From JAPLJC01 sp963697965 (GTDB lineage Bacteria > Desulfobacterota > Desulfobaccia > Desulfobaccales > 0-14-0-80-60-11), in the NCBI GenBank assembly GCA_963697965.1, contig OY969108.1, forward strand, positions 3,038,001 through 3,102,000: a stretch of DNA of 64,000 bases. The letters run 5' to 3'. A program made the translations under genes and the position numbers. Each line of letters opens with the position of its first letter. Positions within the stretch are counted from its first letter, which is position 1. Below the pieces are notes generated by a model. The model had not been told where the DNA came from and did not search any database. It saw only the letters and a list, made by a program, of their open reading frames with translations. Below are positions 8,000 through 16,566 of this stretch, in pieces.

Positions 8000-8193
8000 G
8001 GACGCCCAGGCGAGCGCGCCCCTGCTTATTATAGGGCGGCCTGTGGCCGCCGCACTACGGAGGCCAGGCGTGCTCCATGTTCACTACGCCCGCGGAAAGA
8101 TCAACAAAGACCGAATCGGGGAGGTTTTTGGGCAGCCGCAGGCTTTGGCCTGCGCCCCTTATGGTTGGAGCCCGATATTCCGGGAAAGATTAC

Positions 8194-8270
8194 TGGTCGG
8201 GACGAGAGGATTTGAACCTCCGACCCCAGCGTCCCGAACGCTGTGCTCTACCAGGCTGAGCCACGTCCCG
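8194..8270 (-). tRNA. tRNA-Pro, anticodon CGG
   Basis: Read on the minus strand from 8270, a 7-bp acceptor stem CGGGACG pairs with CGTCCCG and the 3' CCA is encoded (8196-8194). The anticodon loop TTCGGGA, between CAGCG and CGCTG, gives anticodon CGG. The T-arm is the usual GGTTCAAATCC type. Length is 77 nt including CCA. It reads codon CCG, frequent in this GC-rich sequence. Confidence 0.95.
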
Positions 8271-8500
8271 ACCTCTCTTCAATTTATCCAAAAGACCGGG
8301 CCGGGGCAAGAGAAAATCGGCATAATCTGGCGGCGTCGGCTCCTACGGTGCACCAGGCGGGAAAGCACGGCGGCCCCTGGCGGTCAAAAATCTCGTGATT
8401 CAGCTTCCGGCAAAAGGCTTAACCTGGCCTTAGCTGACGTTTGCCGGCTGTCGGCTGCCAGCGTTAGCAGGCTGGTGAAAAACACCCTGATAGTCAGAAT

Positions 8501-8575
8501 TGTCATTCTGAGCGAAGCGAAGAATCTCGTATTTTTTAAATACTTGAGACCCTTCGCCTTCGGCTCAGGGTGACA
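8501..8575. repeat. TGTCATTCTGAGCGAAGCGAAG inverted repeat element
   Basis: TGTCATTCTGAGCGAAG at one end and CTTCGGCTCAGGGTGACA at the other enclose an AT-rich centre. It is the same family as 4487-4569 and 25281-25344. Confidence 0.7.
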
Positions 8576-8660
8576 ATTCCCTCTTTTTTCAACAAATATC
8601 AGGCCTGGGGTTCTCTGGCAGGGTGCGGGTGAGACGCAATTATTCATTAATGGGAAAATA

Positions 8661-10394
8661 ATGCGATCCACTATTTATCCCCTCTCCCCCGTTTCCGGAG
8701 CGGGCCGGGGTGAGGGGGAAATAATCTCTTCCCCGCCCCAATCGCTAAGCAACCGCTGGCGCCGGCTGCTCCTGTTCGGCTGCCTGGCCCTAATGGCCCT
8801 GACCCTAACAGCCGCGGGCTGCAAGGCCTCCAAAGAGGAAAAGCAGTACGGCGGCCCCGACACCGGCCCCGCTTACGGCGATTGGTTCATCGACGGCTCC
8901 ATCGGCGACGCCAGCACCCTCTTGCCTCCACTGGCCACCGACAGCGCCTCCGCTGACATCAACGGCCTGGTTTACGACGGCCTGGTGAAATACGACGGCG
9001 ACCTCAACCTGGTGGGCGCCCTGGCGGAGTCCTGGGAGATCTCCCCTGATGGCCTCACCATCACCTTCAAGCTGCGCCACGGCGTCAAGTGGCAGGACGG
9101 CGCCCCTTTCACCGCCCAGGACGTCCTCTTCACCTACCAGGTGATGGTAGATCCCAAGACCCCCACCGCCTACTCCGGCAACTACCTCCAGGTGAAAAAG
9201 GCCGAGGCCCCGGACGACTATACCTTTCGGGTCACCTACGCCCAACCCTTCGCCCCGGCCCTGGAGAGTTGGGGGCTGGGCATCATCCCCCGGCACCTGC
9301 TGGAGGGCCAGGATCTCACCAAATCCCCCCTGGCCCGCCACCCCATCGGCACCGGGCCTTATAAATTCCTGGCCTGGCAGGGCGGGGAGAGGATCATCCT
9401 CACTTACAATCCCGACTACTTCGAGGGCCGGCCCTATCTCAACGGCTATCTCTTCCGGATAGAGCCGGACACGGCCACCCAGTTCCTGGAGCTGGTGACC
9501 GGCAATCTCGACCGCATGGGCCTCAGCCCCTTGCAGTACAGCCGCCAGAGCGAGAATCCCAAGTTCGCCCGGATGTACAATAAATATCGCTACACCCAAT
9601 TTTCTTACGTCTATCTGGGCTACAACCTGGAGGATCCGAGGTTTGCCGATCGCCGGGTGCGCCAGGCCCTCACTTACGCCATCAACAAAAAGGAGATTAT
9701 CGACGGGGTGCTCATGGGCCTGGGGCAGCAGGCTTACGGACCGTACAAGCCCGGCGCCTGGTATTACAACCCGGACGTTCCCAAATTCTCCTACGATCCC
9801 CAGAAGGCCAGAGCCCTGCTGGCCGCCGCCGGCTGGCAGCTCAACCCCGAGGGCATCCTGGTCAAGGACGGGCGGCCCTTTGAGTTCACCATCCTCACCA
9901 ACCAGGGAAACAACGTCCGGGAGCTGACTGCGGTGATCATTCAGCAGCGCCTCCGGGAGGTGGGCATCCGGGTGAACGTGCGCACCGTGGAATGGGCCGC
10001 CTTTGTCTCGGAATTCATCGAGAAGGGCAAGTTCGAGGCGGTAATCCTGGGCTGGAACACCGGCATCGACCCGGACCAGTATGACATCTGGAACTCCACC
10101 AAGACCAAGCCGGGGGAACTCAATTTCACCCATTACCAAAATCCGGAGGTGGACCGGCTGCTGGACGAGGGGCGGCACACCTTCGACCAGGAAAAGCGCC
10201 GCCAGGCCTATTTCAAGCTCCAGGAAATCCTGGCGGAGGACCAGCCCTACACCTTCCTCTACTGGCCCGACGCCCTGCCCGCCATCTCCAAGCGTTTCCG
10301 GGGCATCAAGCCCGCCCTCGCCGGCATCGACTACAACTTCATCAAATGGTACGTCCCCCGGGCCGAACAGAAATACACCATGTCGCCGTATTGA
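8661..10394 (+). CDS. Peptide/nickel-type ABC transporter substrate-binding lipoprotein
   Basis: This is an extracytoplasmic solute-binding protein of family 5 (OppA/DppA/NikA type) that should present peptides or similar ligands to an ABC importer. A hydrophobic signal (about residues 36-50) ends in LTAAGC, a lipobox with C54 as the lipidated residue. The mature part has the family flow: DASTLLPPLATDSAS, LAESWEISPDGLTITFKLR, WQDGAPFTAQDV, and IGTGPYKFLAWQGGERI. The first ~25 residues (YPLSPVSGAGRGEGE) are translated from a dispersed CCCCTCTCCCCC-type repeat, giving an unusually long signal N-region; no better in-frame start follows. No permease or ATPase gene is adjacent, so partners must be elsewhere. 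Confidence 0.88.
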   Translation: MRSTIYPLSPVSGAGRGEGEIISSPPQSLSNRWRRLLLFGCLALMALTLTAAGCKASKEEKQYGGPDTGPAYGDWFIDGSIGDASTLLPPLATDSASADINGLVYDGLVKYDGDLNLVGALAESWEISPDGLTITFKLRHGVKWQDGAPFTAQDVLFTYQVMVDPKTPTAYSGNYLQVKKAEAPDDYTFRVTYAQPFAPALESWGLGIIPRHLLEGQDLTKSPLARHPIGTGPYKFLAWQGGERIILTYNPDYFEGRPYLNGYLFRIEPDTATQFLELVTGNLDRMGLSPLQYSRQSENPKFARMYNKYRYTQFSYVYLGYNLEDPRFADRRVRQALTYAINKKEIIDGVLMGLGQQAYGPYKPGAWYYNPDVPKFSYDPQKARALLAAAGWQLNPEGILVKDGRPFEFTILTNQGNNVRELTAVIIQQRLREVGIRVNVRTVEWAAFVSEFIEKGKFEAVILGWNTGIDPDQYDIWNSTKTKPGELNFTHYQNPEVDRLLDEGRHTFDQEKRRQAYFKLQEILAEDQPYTFLYWPDALPAISKRFRGIKPALAGIDYNFIKWYVPRAEQKYTMSPY

Positions 10395-10680
10395 GCGGGA
10401 AAGGCAAGTTCGTGGAGGTTTTTAGAGGAATTTTATAGATATCCAGGTGATATAGTGACAAACTCATTTTATCGATAATGGCAAGCTATATGGCACCGAG
10501 CCAAGCTTCCTTATCTTGTGCAAGAGTGCCTTTTTGAAGAGAGACTCATGCCCAATTCTGGAAGGGCGTGGGTGTGAGGTTCCTTCAAAGCTACTCGACT
10601 CGGACATTTTGCTTTTGGCCACTGCCCAGTAGAGGTTGCATGATCACTGCTTATATCTGCTGCCAGCCGGCCACCGATCG

Positions 10681-10713
10681 CGCGCATGGGCTGCACTCCA
10701 TTCTTAGACGCCA
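10681..10713 (-). other. attC-like arm after the HEPN gene
   Basis: Read on the minus strand immediately after the stop, GTCTAAGAATGGAGTGCAGCCC matches GTCTAACGCCCAAGTGCAGCCC, found in the opposite orientation upstream of the gene. The first six and last ten of 22 bases are identical. GTCTAA(C/G) resembles the inverse core site that opens integron attC sites. A right half of this downstream site is not visible. Confidence 0.35.
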
Positions 10714-11598
10714 TTACAAAGGATCGGCACCAAATAGCTTTGCTTCGAGCTCAACATGGGTTGGTACCCGGTTATCTTCGATCATTCTAACAACGGCGCG
10801 TCGCGCAATGGTATAAGTTTCTTGCAAAGAGTCACGTTTCTTGTCCTCCCGCCCATGCGCTGCGGCGGACCGAGAGTCGTATAGTTTTGAGATCGCTTTT
10901 TGCAGGTTCATTCGCGTAATGCCAGCTGGTTCAAGAAAGCAAGCAATGGCATTAGATATTCGATACCTGAGTTCTGCCTTCCCCGGGGAAAAGACCGCCT
11001 CAAGACCGCCCCATAGCCATAGCATGGCGAGACTCCGGTGCCTCGCGAACATGCATTGATCTGTTGCTTCGAATAGAATTCGAAAGTAATCGTTTCCGTA
11101 GTAAAGCTTCGATGCCTCCAGCCAGTAATTTGCCACCCAAGCAACATCAACTTCAGTGATTACCCCTCGTGCGTTGGGGGCAACCATTAAGAATCGGGAC
11201 TCTGTCTCAATGGGGTAGTATTTAGCCGAGTTGTGCCTGGTTTTTGCAGATTCGAATGATTGCTCTCCGAGGACTGCAAAAAGGAAGATTGGACCTACTC
11301 GAAGTCTCAAGAAAGCCGTGATCCACCACGCAATGAATTCTGGATCAAGAGATAGAGATGTTGCTGCGGTCGGCGGAATCTCAAGCTGAACGTGAATGTC
11401 GGAACCGAATCCACCGCCCACAGCGGACCAGGGTGCCGGGTGATGACCGCCAGGGGGCGCTGGCGAAAATGCCATCAAAAACGGTGCCATAAGGTGTGCG
11501 TACATCTGAGACAATCGAATTCCTGAGCCTAACGAACACTCTGGTGTTTCGAGTTTTACGCCAGCGAGACCTGCGTAAATTCCCCTTGATGTATCCAT
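10714..11598 (-). CDS. HEPN-domain protein (ApeA-like C-terminus), putative foreign gene
   Basis: The 294-residue protein has an unrecognised N-terminal region (about 1-150) and a helical C-terminus. That end carries SRSAAAHG, giving the RxxxxH signature (R243, H248) of HEPN nucleotide-binding or RNase domains. The surrounding pattern, with a long helix before and RRAVVRMIED after, is like HEPN domains found in ApeA-type defence proteins. HEPN domains with this motif often cut RNA, so a role in phage defence or a toxin-like role is possible but not shown. By eye the gene is clearly less GC-rich than its neighbours. It is framed by attC-like inverted arms and stands alone between unrelated genes, all signs of transfer. 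The ATG at 11598 lies about 20 bases inside the upstream arm. Confidence 0.6.
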   Translation of the reverse strand: MDTSRGIYAGLAGVKLETPECSLGSGIRLSQMYAHLMAPFLMAFSPAPPGGHHPAPWSAVGGGFGSDIHVQLEIPPTAATSLSLDPEFIAWWITAFLRLRVGPIFLFAVLGEQSFESAKTRHNSAKYYPIETESRFLMVAPNARGVITEVDVAWVANYWLEASKLYYGNDYFRILFEATDQCMFARHRSLAMLWLWGGLEAVFSPGKAELRYRISNAIACFLEPAGITRMNLQKAISKLYDSRSAAAHGREDKKRDSLQETYTIARRAVVRMIEDNRVPTHVELEAKLFGADPL

Positions 11599-11617
11599 GA
11601 TACCTCGTTCATTGGTG

Positions 11618-11681
11618 GTCTAACGCCCAAGTGCAGCCCGTAGGGGGGGAGAGCAAAGCGCATCCCGCCTTGGGCATTATC
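11618..11681 (-). other. attC-like imperfect palindrome upstream of the HEPN gene
   Basis: Bases 11625-11631 (GCCCAAG) pair with 11669-11675 (CTTGGGC). The outer ends read GTCTAAC on one side and ATTATC on the other. On the minus strand the site ends GGGCGTTAGAC, as many attC sites do, just before the HEPN start. The centre pairs poorly, so it could also be a remnant or an unrelated hairpin. Confidence 0.35.
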
Positions 11682-11702
11682 TCCTCACCTTCCGGCATTT
11701 AA

Positions 11703-12035
11703 TCACGTCCGCAGGGACAGCTCCTCCACCAGCCGGTCGGCGCAGGTCAGGATGAAGTCCCGCTGCTGCCGGGTGGCGTAGCCGACGCAGGTGCAGCGCA
11801 TGGTCTCGCGGCTGCGGATCAGGAATTCGAAGCGCACGAAGTCATCCCCCAGCTCCACCGCAAAGCGGAAGGGCCGGCATTGCTGGTGCTCGAACTGCTC
11901 CGGGCTCAGCAGCTCCTCCGGCAGGTCCACCCACCAGACGCCTTCCAGGCTCGAGGCGAGGGCGTGCTCAGACAAATATTCCCGCACCCGGGGCAGGTCG
12001 GCCCTGGCGATTTCATCCAATAAATACTGTTTCAT
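11703..12035 (-). CDS. Small soluble protein of unknown function
   Basis: This 110-residue protein begins MKQYLLDEIARADLPRVREY and is not recognised. The N-terminus looks helical and the middle has the alternating pattern of beta strands (RPFRFAVELGDDFVRFEFL). Two close cysteines sit in MRCTCVGYA. It has no signal peptide or membrane segment. GC content matches the host, unlike the HEPN gene next to it. Confidence 0.6.
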   Translation of the reverse strand: MKQYLLDEIARADLPRVREYLSEHALASSLEGVWWVDLPEELLSPEQFEHQQCRPFRFAVELGDDFVRFEFLIRSRETMRCTCVGYATRQQRDFILTCADRLVEELSLRT

Positions 12036-12232
12036 ACCGGTAATTGCGGAGCCTGCGGCTCGCCCTAAACGATGTTAACTTACGCTTCATTATGGTGCGT
12101 AGGGCGCACCCCACATTCCGCACAGGCGAGACGCCTGTGCCACCAATTCCAATTCTTCCAAACAACCTGAAAAGATAATACCTGCACCGGCTCTCGACTT
12201 TGAACCTTGAACTTTCAACTTTGAACCCAGGT

Positions 12233-12571
12233 TCAAGCTTCAGGGCTGGCCGGGGGTTGGGCCTGGAGAGCCGCGTCCAGGGCGGCATAACCCCACAAGG
12301 CCAGCAGCAGGCCGCCGGGCAGCCAGAACAGGGGACGATGCATGGTGTCCACCAGCAGCAGGCGGATCAGCTCCCAGGTGAGGGGCCGGGGATAGAAGAC
12401 CGCGGTGTATTCCTGGGAGACCAGGATGAAGCCCAGGAGCACCACCAGGGCCAAAAGAAAGTTGGCCGCCAGCACCAGGAGCACCCCCTTGCGGCGGTCT
12501 TGTTTATAGAGTTGCCCTAACCCCGGGAAGACCAGGGCCGAAAGGAAGAAGGCGGTCATGTGCGGGCGCAT
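12233..12571 (-). CDS. Small integral membrane protein
   Basis: The 112 residues include an N-terminal segment FFLSALVFPGLGQLYKQDRR, a strongly hydrophobic helix LLVLAANFLLALVVLLGF and a third apolar stretch near RPLFWLPGGLLLALWGY. The 'FPGLGQLY-basic' motif occurs in small membrane proteins related to TM2-type families of unknown function. Two or three membrane spans are likely. Its neighbours do not suggest a role. Confidence 0.65.
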   Translation of the reverse strand: MRPHMTAFFLSALVFPGLGQLYKQDRRKGVLLVLAANFLLALVVLLGFILVSQEYTAVFYPRPLTWELIRLLLVDTMHRPLFWLPGGLLLALWGYAALDAALQAQPPASPEA

Positions 12572-12634
12572 CGCTTATCATATCCGAAATTTCCCGGGGC
12601 GGTCAAGGGAGCCGGGGGAGGGGGAGAGGCTATT

Positions 12635-12760
12635 TTCTGTTATCTGTTTTCTGTTTTCTGTTTTCTGTTTTTGTTTCCGGTTTTCTGTCTCTGCTAAGGG
12701 CCTTTGACTTGGATTTTGCCTTTCACCGAAAACAGAAAACCGAAAACCGCCTTTATAAGG
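12635..12760. repeat. TTTTCTG tandem units with inverted partner
   Basis: 'ttctgttttctgttttctgttttctg' (about 12637-12667) is a tandem 7-mer. The complementary form (gaaaacagaaaaccgaaaaccg) follows at about 12728-12750, so the pair could form a long AT-rich hairpin. Confidence 0.55.
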
Positions 12761-12764
12761 AATT

Positions 12765-13130
12765 GGTGGGCAGTGCCCACCCTACAACTAAATCCCCTCT
12801 GCATTGCGAGGGGGCGATACCGTGTGAAAGGTGGCTTTGCATGATTTTTCGTAGAGGCGGACCCAGGTGTCCGACCTGTAGGGGCTGGTTTTAAACCCGC
12901 CCCTACCTGCTACCCACACTTTCGTGGGGGGCGCACACATGGGTGCGCCCCTACAAGACCATTCATATTCCCCCTCACCCTACCCTCTCCCCTCAAGGGG
13001 GCGAGGGAGAAAGCTCGTAAATTCGATGGGATCGCGAAGGTCGACAGTGGCACAGGCTTCCAGCCTGTGGTCGGATCGGGCATCTCCTGCGCAGGCTAAA
13101 GCCTGCGGCTACCAGCGCCTGCCCAAGTTC
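12765..13130. repeat. Dense cluster of palindromic intergenic repeats
   Basis: In order, the cluster holds GGTGGGCAGTGCCCACC (about 12765), GGCGGACCCAGGTGTCCGACC (about 12856), GGGCGCACACATGGGTGCGCCCC (about 12929), a CCCCTCACCCTACCCTCTCCCC unit (about 12970), CACAGGCTTCCAGCCTGTG (about 13051) and GCAGGCTAAAGCCTGC (about 13091). I see no gene between 12572 and 13246. Confidence 0.7.
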
Positions 13131-13246
13131 AGCCGGAAACCGAAAACCGTTTCAAATCGCTTTTTCCCGGGAGCACACCCACCTTCTTGATTTTCTGGGG
13201 CGATGGGATAAAATATACGGATACCATCGGCCTGGAGGCCGTTCTG

Positions 13247-16063
13247 TTGGATTATAAAGAGACCCTGAACCTGCCCAAGAGCGATTTTCCCATGAAGGCC
13301 GACCTGCCCCGGCGGGAGCCGTTGATGCTCCAGCGCTGGGCCGAAACCGGCCTCTACGCCCAGCTCCGCAGCCAGGGCCGGGGACGCCCCCGGTTCGTCC
13401 TCCACGACGGCCCGCCTTACGCCAACGGCCACATCCATCTGGGGCACGCCCTCAACAAGATCCTCAAAGACATCATCATCAAGAGCCGGCAGATGGCCGG
13501 CTTCGATTGCCCTTACCGGCCCGGCTGGGATTGCCACGGCCTCCCCATCGAACACCAGGTGGACAAAGAGATGAAGGCCCAAAAGCTCAGCCTCTCCCAG
13601 GGAGAGGTGCGGAGCCGCTGCCGGGAGTACGCCCAAAAATTCATAGCCATTCAGAAGAGCGAATTCCAGCGTCTGGGGGTCCTGGGGGATTGGAGCCACC
13701 CCTATCTCACCATGGACCAGGCCTACGTGGCTGAAATCCTGGAAGAATACGGCCGCTGCTATTTCAGCGGGGCCATCGAGCGCAACAAAAAGCCCATCCA
13801 TTGGTGCGCCACTTGCCGCACCGCCCTGGCCGAAGCGGAGGTGGAGTACGAAGAGCACCAGGCCCCGTCCATTTACGTGAAGTTTCCCCTGGTGAGTCCG
13901 CCGCCGCAGTTGCCGGCACTGGGGAAACTGCAAAACGTCTCCCTGGTTATCTGGACCACCACCCCCTGGACCCTGCCGGCCAACCTGGCCATCGCGGTGC
14001 ATCCGGACATAGAGTACAGCGCCATCGACACGGGAAACGAAGTCTTGGTGGTTGCTTCAAACCTGGCCTCCTTTGGGGGGGATTTGGCAGGTGGCCCTCC
14101 AGGGCGTGAGCTCCCCGGCTTAACCCGGGTAAAAGGCCGTAAGCTGGAAGGCGCGGTCTATCAACACCCCTGGCTTCAGGACCACAAAGAGCGCCGGGTG
14201 ATCCTGGCGAACTACGTCACCCTGGAGGCCGGCAGCGGCCTGGTGCACATCGCCCCCGGGCACGGCCAGGAGGACTACGAGAGCGGCGTTAAATACGGCC
14301 TGGCGCCCTACTCCCCGGTGGACGACGCCGGGCGCTTCACCGATGAGGTGCCGGAATTCGCCGGGCAGCACGTTTGGAAGGCCAACGCCGGCATCATCGA
14401 ATTGCTTAAGGAGAAAGGCAAGCTCTGGGGCCAGCCCAGGGAAATGACCCACCCCTATCCCCACTGCTGGCGCTGCAAACAGCCCATAATCTTCCGGGCC
14501 ACAGAGCAGTGGTTCATTTCCATGGAGAAAAACGGCTTGCGTCAGAAGGCCCTGGCGGCCATCGGGCAGGTCACCTGGATTCCCCGCTGGGGCCGGGAAC
14601 GCATCTACCAGATGGTGGAGCGCCGCCCCGATTGGTGCATCTCCCGGCAGCGGTCCTGGGGGGTGCCCATTATCGCCTTCCACTGCCGGCAGTGCGGCCA
14701 GCCACTGCTCACCCCAGAGCTCCTCCAGAAGCTCATTGGCCGGGTGCGGGCTGAGGGCGCCGACTTCTGGTTCGCGGCCCCGGTTTCCGAGCTGCTGCCG
14801 CCGGGGACCCGGTGCCCCTGCGGTGGGGCCGATTTCCGCAAGGAAACTGACATCCTGGACGTCTGGTTCGACTCCGGGGTGAGTTGGGCCGCGGTGCTCG
14901 ACCCCGACCCGGTCCTGGGGCCAAGCCCCGCCGACCTCTATCTGGAAGGCTCGGACCAGCACCGGGGCTGGTTTCACTCCAGCCTCCTGACCGCGGTGGG
15001 GAGCAGTGGCCACGCCCCCTACCGGGGGGTTCTGACCCATGGCTTCGTGATGGACGGCGATGGCCGTAAGATGTCCAAATCCCTGGGTAACGTCATCGCC
15101 CCCCAGGAGGTCACGGATCGCTACGGGGCCGAAATCCTCCGGCTCTGGGTGGCCTCGGTGGACTACCGGGACGACGTTAGGCTCTCCCCTGACATCCTAA
15201 AACAATCGGCCGACGCCTACCGGCGCTTCCGCAACACCGCCCGTTTCATGTTGGGGAACCTCTACGACTTCGATCCCGAGAACCACCTGGTGCCGCCGGA
15301 GCAGAGGCAGGAATTGGACCGGCTGGCCCTCTCCTGGCTGGCCCAACTCCTGGAACGGGTTAAACAGGCGTACCAGGATTACGAATTTCACCTGGCCTTT
15401 CACCGGCTGCACCAGTTCTGCGCGGTGGAGATGAGCGCCATCTACCTCGATATCCTGAAAGACCGCCTCTACGTTTCCCAGGCCGACTCCCCGGACAGGC
15501 GCAGCGCCCAAAGCACCCTGTGGGACTTGCTCAAGGGCCTCACCCTGGCCATGGCCCCCATCCTGTCATTCACCGCCGAGGAAATCTGGGATTACCTGCC
15601 GGGCGGGAACAAGATGGCCAGCGTCCACCTGGAGGGCATGCCGGCGGCGCCGGCGGGATTCCCCGATGAGGCGCTGCTGGCCAAATATGACTTCTTATTG
15701 AAGGTGCGGGGGGAGATCAATCGGGGCCTGGAGGAGGCCCGGAAGAATAAGCAGATTGCCACCGCCCAGGAGGCCCGGGTGATCTTGGGGGCCACCGGTG
15801 AGCTTTATGAGAAACTTGCGGGCCAAATTGCAGAGCTGCAAACCCTGGCCCAGGTGGCTGAATTGAGGGTCGATCCCCTGGAAAGCCTTGGAGGGGAAGG
15901 CATCGTCTCGGCAGAGGTCCCCGGTTTGGCGGTTCGGGCGGCAAAAGCCGCGGGAGAAAAATGTGTCCGCTGCTGGTTTCATTATCCGGGAGTGGGCGAA
16001 GATCCCCGTCATCCCCAGGTCTGCCGGCGCTGCCGCCAGGTGTTGGCAGGGAACCCAGATTAG
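13247..16063 (+). CDS. ileS: Isoleucyl-tRNA synthetase
   Basis: IleS charges tRNA-Ile and edits valine. I chose the TTG at 13247 because it is preceded by GGAGG (13234-13238) at good spacing and yields the usual N-terminus (M/L)DYKETLNLPKSDFPM. An in-frame ATG at 13187 lies in repeat DNA and lacks support. The protein (938 aa) has the HIGH-type motif in GPPYANGHIHLGHALNK, the KMSKS motif in DGRKMSKSLGN, the editing domain between them, and a C-terminal zinc finger starting EKCVRCW and ending CRRCRQVL. The stop is 2 bp before lspA, so ileS-lspA-lgt form an operon. The ileS-lspA pairing is common in bacteria. Confidence 0.97.
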   Translation: MDYKETLNLPKSDFPMKADLPRREPLMLQRWAETGLYAQLRSQGRGRPRFVLHDGPPYANGHIHLGHALNKILKDIIIKSRQMAGFDCPYRPGWDCHGLPIEHQVDKEMKAQKLSLSQGEVRSRCREYAQKFIAIQKSEFQRLGVLGDWSHPYLTMDQAYVAEILEEYGRCYFSGAIERNKKPIHWCATCRTALAEAEVEYEEHQAPSIYVKFPLVSPPPQLPALGKLQNVSLVIWTTTPWTLPANLAIAVHPDIEYSAIDTGNEVLVVASNLASFGGDLAGGPPGRELPGLTRVKGRKLEGAVYQHPWLQDHKERRVILANYVTLEAGSGLVHIAPGHGQEDYESGVKYGLAPYSPVDDAGRFTDEVPEFAGQHVWKANAGIIELLKEKGKLWGQPREMTHPYPHCWRCKQPIIFRATEQWFISMEKNGLRQKALAAIGQVTWIPRWGRERIYQMVERRPDWCISRQRSWGVPIIAFHCRQCGQPLLTPELLQKLIGRVRAEGADFWFAAPVSELLPPGTRCPCGGADFRKETDILDVWFDSGVSWAAVLDPDPVLGPSPADLYLEGSDQHRGWFHSSLLTAVGSSGHAPYRGVLTHGFVMDGDGRKMSKSLGNVIAPQEVTDRYGAEILRLWVASVDYRDDVRLSPDILKQSADAYRRFRNTARFMLGNLYDFDPENHLVPPEQRQELDRLALSWLAQLLERVKQAYQDYEFHLAFHRLHQFCAVEMSAIYLDILKDRLYVSQADSPDRRSAQSTLWDLLKGLTLAMAPILSFTAEEIWDYLPGGNKMASVHLEGMPAAPAGFPDEALLAKYDFLLKVRGEINRGLEEARKNKQIATAQEARVILGATGELYEKLAGQIAELQTLAQVAELRVDPLESLGGEGIVSAEVPGLAVRAAKAAGEKCVRCWFHYPGVGEDPRHPQVCRRCRQVLAGNPD

Positions 16064-16065
16064 CT

Positions 16066-16566
16066 ATGTCCCGCAAGCTCGCCATCCTTCTCGTCATCCT
16101 GGTGTTGGGCCTGGCCCTGGACCAGGGTAGCAAGATTCTGGTCCAGCGACTCCTGCCGCTGGGGGCGGAAGTCCCCGTAGTTAAAGGCTTCTTCAACCTG
16201 GTGCATATCCACAACCGGGGGGCGGCCTTCGGTTTGCTGGGGCAGCTGCCGGTCAGGTTCACCCGGATACTGTTCATTATCCTCAGCAGCCTGGTGGCGG
16301 CCGTGGTGATCTATTTTTGGTGGCGCCTGCCCCGGGACTGCTGGGGGTCAGCCGTGGGCTACAGCCTCATCCTGGCCGGGGCCCTGGGCAATCTCCTCGA
16401 CCGGCTGCGCCTGGGAGAGGTGGTGGACTTTCTCGACTTCTACTGGGGGCGCTACCATTGGCCCGCCTTTAACGTGGCCGACAGCCTGGTGTGCCTGGGC
16501 GCCGGCTGGCTGGTGTGGGTTATCTTAAAGGAAGAGTGTCCTGACCATGCATCCGATCCTGTTTAG
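16066..16566 (+). CDS. lspA: Lipoprotein signal peptidase
   Basis: This inner-membrane aspartyl peptidase cleaves signal peptides of diacylglyceryl-prolipoproteins. It has 166 residues from the ATG at 16066, two bases after the ileS stop. Four membrane helices are evident. The catalytic aspartates are in GNLLDRL and FNVADS, and the conserved NRGAAFG loop is present. The gene overlaps lgt by 20 bp. With lgt next door, the two lipoprotein-maturation enzymes are translationally coupled. Confidence 0.97.
   Translation: MSRKLAILLVILVLGLALDQGSKILVQRLLPLGAEVPVVKGFFNLVHIHNRGAAFGLLGQLPVRFTRILFIILSSLVAAVVIYFWWRLPRDCWGSAVGYSLILAGALGNLLDRLRLGEVVDFLDFYWGRYHWPAFNVADSLVCLGAGWLVWVILKEECPDHASDPV

Noticed and set aside
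7983..8573. 196-codon open frame on the plus strand
   Set aside because: It crosses the tRNA-Pro gene in antisense and several palindromic repeats; the translation has no protein-like pattern.
12637..12667. Tandem TTTTCTG units considered as a CRISPR or origin-type iteron array
   Set aside because: Units are too short and uneven, with no spacers, no DnaA-box pattern and no cas or replication gene nearby.
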